This document shows, in pieces, positions 44,963-48,540 of a stretch of DNA of 48,540 nt. A program made the position numbers and the translations under genes. Every line of letters starts with the position of its first letter. Position 1 is the first letter of the stretch. Under the pieces are notes generated by a model. That model did not search any database and was not told where the DNA came from. It saw only the letters and a program-made list of their open reading frames with translations. This DNA is from Deltaproteobacteria bacterium (GTDB taxonomy: Bacteria > Desulfobacterota > Binatia > Binatales > Binataceae): contig JAKAVN010000007.1 of the NCBI GenBank assembly GCA_021827495.1, forward strand, positions 1-48,540. The letters run 5' to 3'.

Positions 44963-45477
44963 TTGGTCCCGCGCGTCTTCTGTCGGCCAGCCGATGACGA
45001 AAACAAACAGATCATAAATGCCGGCAAAAAAGTCCGGAGGATCCGAAGAGCGGCCTTCAGGTGGAAGGGTTCGATCCTGAGCGCACGAATGAGCCCGACT
45101 CGTGCAGCGCTCCGGTCACCCTTTTGCAATGCCAGTAACGCATCGTGGCGGAGGCGGTTGGCTCTGGCCGCCGGTGAACGCTCTTGGGGCGGACGCTCAT
45201 GACGATCGCCAATGCATGGGGCCGTGGACGCCGGGCCGTCGGCTGTGGGAAGCGGGAAGATGGGCGCAAAGTGGAACTTGCCCCTCGGTGCTTGTACAGC
45301 CGGCTTGCGCATCGCCCGCATCATCGGGCGCCTTCCGGCGGGTGAGGCTTGATCGTCAAGCGCGCTGCCGGCAGCCGGACATTGCGTGATCACCGAATAG
45401 CCACAGTTGGTCTGCACGTAGCGGCAGGCGAGGTGCACGAAATCCGAGAAACAGTCGTCCAGTACCATGGCAGGCAC
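44959..45477 (-). pseudogene. Short ORF with a possible glycosyltransferase C-terminal remnant
   Basis: This 172-codon frame (GTG 45477; ATG 45468 is also possible) lies between aroG and array gene J. Its first 100 residues look random. From about 45165 down to the stop it reads RANRLRHDALLALQKGDR, then LIRALRIEPFHLKAALRI and LRTFLP, which resembles the helical C-terminal tail of GT2-type glycosyltransferases (ALxALxxGDxxxAR...ALRxxPxxxKALLRLLR). I therefore suspect a decayed gene whose 5' part is lost. The stop overlaps the GTG of J by 4 bases, which may be a leftover of coupled translation. A small genuine gene cannot be excluded. Confidence 0.35.
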
Positions 45478-45504
45478 GCCATTTTGAGCGCCGGGTGAGG
45501 CGAG

Positions 45505-46581
45505 CTAGCGCTCGGCCGCCGCGGCCCGCGCGGGGCTTGAGGGCGGCAGCGCTTCGGCGGCTTCGATAAGGCATCGCTCAGTGGCCGGCCAGTCGATGCA
45601 GGGGTCGGTGATCGAGACTCCGTACTTGAGCCGCGAGCGGTCGGCCACCAGCGGCTGGTTGCCGGCGTTGATGTTGCTCTCGAGCATCACGCCCATGATG
45701 GCGCGGCTGCCCGCGCGCACCTGCTCGCACAGCGCGGCCAGCACGTCGGGCTGCTTACGATAGTCCTTGTTGGTCTGGGCGTGCGAGCAGTCGACCATCA
45801 CGCGCGCTTTCAGCCCGGCCCGGCGCAGGATGCGGCAGCATTCGTCGATACTGCCCGCGTCGTAGTTGGGCGTGCGCCCGCCGCGCAACACCACGTGGGT
45901 GTCGGGATTGCCGGTGGTGCGCACGATCGCCGTCATCCCGTCCTGCGTGATGCCGATGAAGGAATGCGGGCGGCGCGACGACTCGATTGCGTTGACCGCG
46001 ACCTGCAGGTTGCCCTCGGTGCTGTTTTTGAAGCCCACCGGCATCGAGAGCCCGCTCGCCATCTCGCGATGGGTCTGCGACTCGGTGGTGCGGGCGCCGA
46101 TCGCCGCCCACGAGACCAGGTCGGCGATGTACTGCGGCGTAATCGGATCGAGCATCTCGGTTGCGGCCGGCAGCCCCAGCGCGTTGATGTCGAGCAGCAG
46201 GCGGCGCGCCCGGAAAAGCCCCTCGCGCATGTCGCACGAGTCGTCCATGTGCGGGTCGTTGATCATCCCCTTCCAGCCCACCGTGGTGCGCGGCTTTTCG
46301 AAGTACACGCGCATCACGATGAACAGCCGCTCCTCGACCTGCGCGCGCAGGCGGGCAAGGCGCTCGGCGTAGTCCAGCGCGGCGGCCGGGTCGTGGATCG
46401 AACAGGGCCCCACGATACACATCAGGCGCGAGTCTTCACCGCGTATGATGCGGCGGACGGTGTCGCGGGCGTCGATTACGCTCTGGGCGATGCGGTCGTC
46501 GATCGTGAGCTGTTCCTTGAGCAGGCGCGGCGCGACCAGCGCTTCGGTGGTGATAACGTGCAGGTCTTGAATTTTTCGCAT
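45505..46581 (-). CDS. aroG: 3-deoxy-7-phosphoheptulonate (DAHP) synthase, class I
   Basis: This 358-residue enzyme condenses phosphoenolpyruvate and erythrose 4-phosphate, the first step of the shikimate pathway to aromatic amino acids. Signatures of the AroF/G/H type are clear: IVGPCSIHDPAAALDYA with the metal-binding Cys, MRVYFEKPRTTVGWKGM, INDPHMDDSCDMREGL, GARTTESQTHREMASGL, GFKNSTEGNL, VLRGGRTPNYD and VDCSHAQTNKDY. The N-terminal LLKEQLTIDDRIAQSVIDAR may carry the feedback site, but the effector cannot be told. AAAGG lies 7 bases before ATG 46581. It is the first gene of the long minus-strand run, but a functional link to the array is not supported. Confidence 0.94.
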   Translation of the reverse strand: MRKIQDLHVITTEALVAPRLLKEQLTIDDRIAQSVIDARDTVRRIIRGEDSRLMCIVGPCSIHDPAAALDYAERLARLRAQVEERLFIVMRVYFEKPRTTVGWKGMINDPHMDDSCDMREGLFRARRLLLDINALGLPAATEMLDPITPQYIADLVSWAAIGARTTESQTHREMASGLSMPVGFKNSTEGNLQVAVNAIESSRRPHSFIGITQDGMTAIVRTTGNPDTHVVLRGGRTPNYDAGSIDECCRILRRAGLKARVMVDCSHAQTNKDYRKQPDVLAALCEQVRAGSRAIMGVMLESNINAGNQPLVADRSRLKYGVSITDPCIDWPATERCLIEAAEALPPSSPARAAAAER

Positions 46582-46642
46582 CGGACGCCTTTATATCTTT
46601 ACCGGAAAGGGCGGCTGATAATAAAGGCGCTCTGGCGCGAGG

Positions 46643-47368
46643 ATGATGCAGCAGCAGGTCAAGGAAGCCCCGATCGAAGCGGCGGCGCAACTCCAGCCGC
46701 CGCCGGCGCCCAAAACCGCGGCGCCCCAACGCGACCCTGCGGGGCTGTGGCGCGCGGTGGCTGGGATGGCGATTTCGGTGGCGCTCGCCTGTCTTATCGT
46801 CACCTTGGAGTTCACCAGCCAGGCGACCCATCGCGCCGACCGGATGCATCGCCGCGCCCAGACGCTGTTCTCGAGGGTTTCCCGGCTGCAGGCCGAGGTC
46901 GCCGCCGGGCGCGCGCGAATTGCCGCGGCGCGCCGCGAACTTGCCGCCGCCGAGGCGCTGCGCGCGCTCCTGCGCGCGCCCGGCGCCGGCCTGTTGCTGC
47001 TGTCGCCGCCAGCGGCCGGCGGGCATGGCGCCGTCGCGGCGCAGGGCCCCGAAGCGACGCTCGTGCTTGGCCCCAGGGAACATCGCGCCGTCCTCATGGT
47101 GACGGGCCTCAAGGCGTCCGCCAACGATACCGTATTCGTGCTCTGGTGGAGCGCGCCGCATGGCGCGCCGATCCGGGCCGCCGAGTTTCGCACGGCGGGC
47201 GACGGCAGCGCGCTGGTGACGGCCGCGCTGCCGGCCGGGCTAAGCGTGGCGGCCGCGATGGTCACCGCCGAGCGTGCCGCAAGATCCACTGCGGCGAAGG
47301 CCGGCAAAGCGCCCGCTCAAACAGGACCGTCGGGCCCGGTGCAACTGCGCGGCGTGCTCTTGCGCTGA
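46643..47368 (+). CDS. RskA-like anti-sigma-factor-type membrane protein
   Basis: This 241-residue protein has a short Pro/Ala-rich cytoplasmic part, one membrane helix (about 37-57, AVAGMAISVALACLIVTLEF), a coiled coil (about 65-100) and an extracytoplasmic domain. That domain resembles the RskA C-terminal domain: VLMVTGLKASANDTVFVLWW, then AAEFRTAGDGSALVTAALPAG and a final GPSGPVQLRGVLL like the usual PTGPxxLxG. RskA proteins hold an ECF sigma factor at the membrane. The N-terminal anti-sigma zinc-finger domain is missing here and no sigma-factor gene is adjacent, so a true anti-sigma role is doubtful. ATG 46643 or 46646 may start it. It is divergent from aroG. Confidence 0.6.
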   Translation: MMQQQVKEAPIEAAAQLQPPPAPKTAAPQRDPAGLWRAVAGMAISVALACLIVTLEFTSQATHRADRMHRRAQTLFSRVSRLQAEVAAGRARIAAARRELAAAEALRALLRAPGAGLLLLSPPAAGGHGAVAAQGPEATLVLGPREHRAVLMVTGLKASANDTVFVLWWSAPHGAPIRAAEFRTAGDGSALVTAALPAGLSVAAAMVTAERAARSTAAKAGKAPAQTGPSGPVQLRGVLLR

Positions 47369-47589
47369 GCGGCAGCCGGCGCGTCCGCGTCCTCCGCGCC
47401 GCCGCCCACGGCGCGGGTGGCGCTGTTCGCGATAGTCTACGAAATCCTGCCCACGGGCGGCGCGGCGTTCGTGGTGTGCGGCCACGGCCTGCGCAATCGG
47501 CGCGGCACGAGTCGCCAAAAATCTCCGGGCAAAATCTGCGTGCAACTTGGGCACAATCGGGAATTTTTCGGCGCCAACCAGAAAATGGA

Positions 47590-47618
47590 TTGACACGGGT
47601 GGGGCCGAACGATAGTGT
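47590..47618 (+). promoter_or_regulatory. Probable rRNA operon promoter
   Basis: A perfect -35 TTGACA lies at 47590-47595. The -10 is GATAGT (47611-47616, 15-base spacer, four of six matches) or TAGTGT (47613-47618, 17-base spacer). It is about 180 bases before the 16S start, and no gene lies between. Confidence 0.5.
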
Positions 47619-47640
47619 TTCGGATTGCCCCTGAGGGCAC

Positions 47641-47660
47641 CGGTCTTTGAAAACTGAATA
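47641..47660 (+). promoter_or_regulatory. boxA-like antitermination element in the rRNA leader
   Basis: GGTCTTTGAAAACTGAATA resembles the boxA/leader motif (TGCTCTTTGAAA) found before 16S genes, where NusB-S10 bind the nascent RNA to stop premature termination. It is 25-30 bases downstream of the promoter and 134-150 before the 16S start. The rest of the 425-base gap from 47369 holds nothing else I recognise. Confidence 0.55.
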
Positions 47661-47793
47661 GTAGTGCATGCCTTTAATCGGGCGGCGGGGATCGAATGTG
47701 GGTCCAAGCCCGTCCGGTTTCTTTGATTTAATTGCGGTCGGTCCATTCCGTCCGATGCGGTAGCCGCGTCGGCGCGGGATGACACAATGAGCT

Positions 47794-48540
<747 letters not shown>

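Noticed and set aside
43382-45202. 606-codon plus-strand frame opposite array gene J
   Set aside because: Antisense shadow of a conserved family gene; no ribosome binding site or domain seen.
45781-47634. 617-codon plus-strand frame across aroG and the RskA-like gene
   Set aside because: It opposes aroG and then crosses the RskA-like gene in another frame; it has no recognisable motif.

Overview
The window is one high-GC (by eye about two thirds G+C), gene-dense bacterial contig segment ending inside a 16S rRNA gene. The 16S 5' half, the hopanoid-tailoring genes hpnI and hpnJ, a selenocysteine-type peroxiredoxin, and the CaiB-type CoA-transferase and enoyl-CoA hydratase genes suggest an uncultured lineage near the former Deltaproteobacteria (Binatota/Desulfobacterota-like). 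That placement is inference; a 16S search would settle it.

Layout. 1-2954 (+): the end of an RND efflux pump, an SMP-30-like lactonase, a peroxiredoxin whose catalytic codon is UGA followed by a SECIS-like hairpin, and a family III CoA-transferase. 3016-6662 (-): hpnJ, hpnI and a DMT-type transporter, with a good promoter before hpnJ. 6841-7729 (+): a small channel-like membrane protein whose C-terminus was frameshifted by a 14-bp tandem duplication, then a small exported protein. 7818-12323 (-): gamma-glutamyltransferase, an ArnT-like GT-C glycosyltransferase and a flippase-like protein. 12511-18430: enoyl-CoA hydratase, a universal stress protein, an Hsp20-Lon-like pair (the Lon-like protein has lost its Walker A motif), and nicotinate phosphoribosyltransferase. 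18440-21348 (+): two tandem, overlapping GT39-like paralogues.

21168-44962 (-) is the outstanding region: ten consecutive paralogues of a 720-830 residue polytopic membrane protein, all in one direction, interrupted only by one SAM-dependent methyltransferase gene. They share an Asp after the first membrane segment, a Glu in a later membrane segment, and an extracytoplasmic C-terminal domain of about 290 residues. The architecture resembles GT-C glycosyltransferases, but I do not recognise the family. Neighbours fall into at least two sub-blocks (C-D-E and F-G-H-I), consistent with repeated local duplication; G and H share a 44-bp identical stretch.

44959-48540: a short ORF carrying a possible glycosyltransferase C-terminal remnant, aroG (DAHP synthase, first gene of the minus-strand run), an RskA-like membrane protein, and an rRNA promoter, boxA-like leader and the start of 16S rRNA.

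Taken together, the window is rich in cell-envelope functions: hopanoid head-group tailoring, lipid-linked sugar transfer, flipping, and an amplified set of membrane enzymes that may diversify a surface glycan or lipid.
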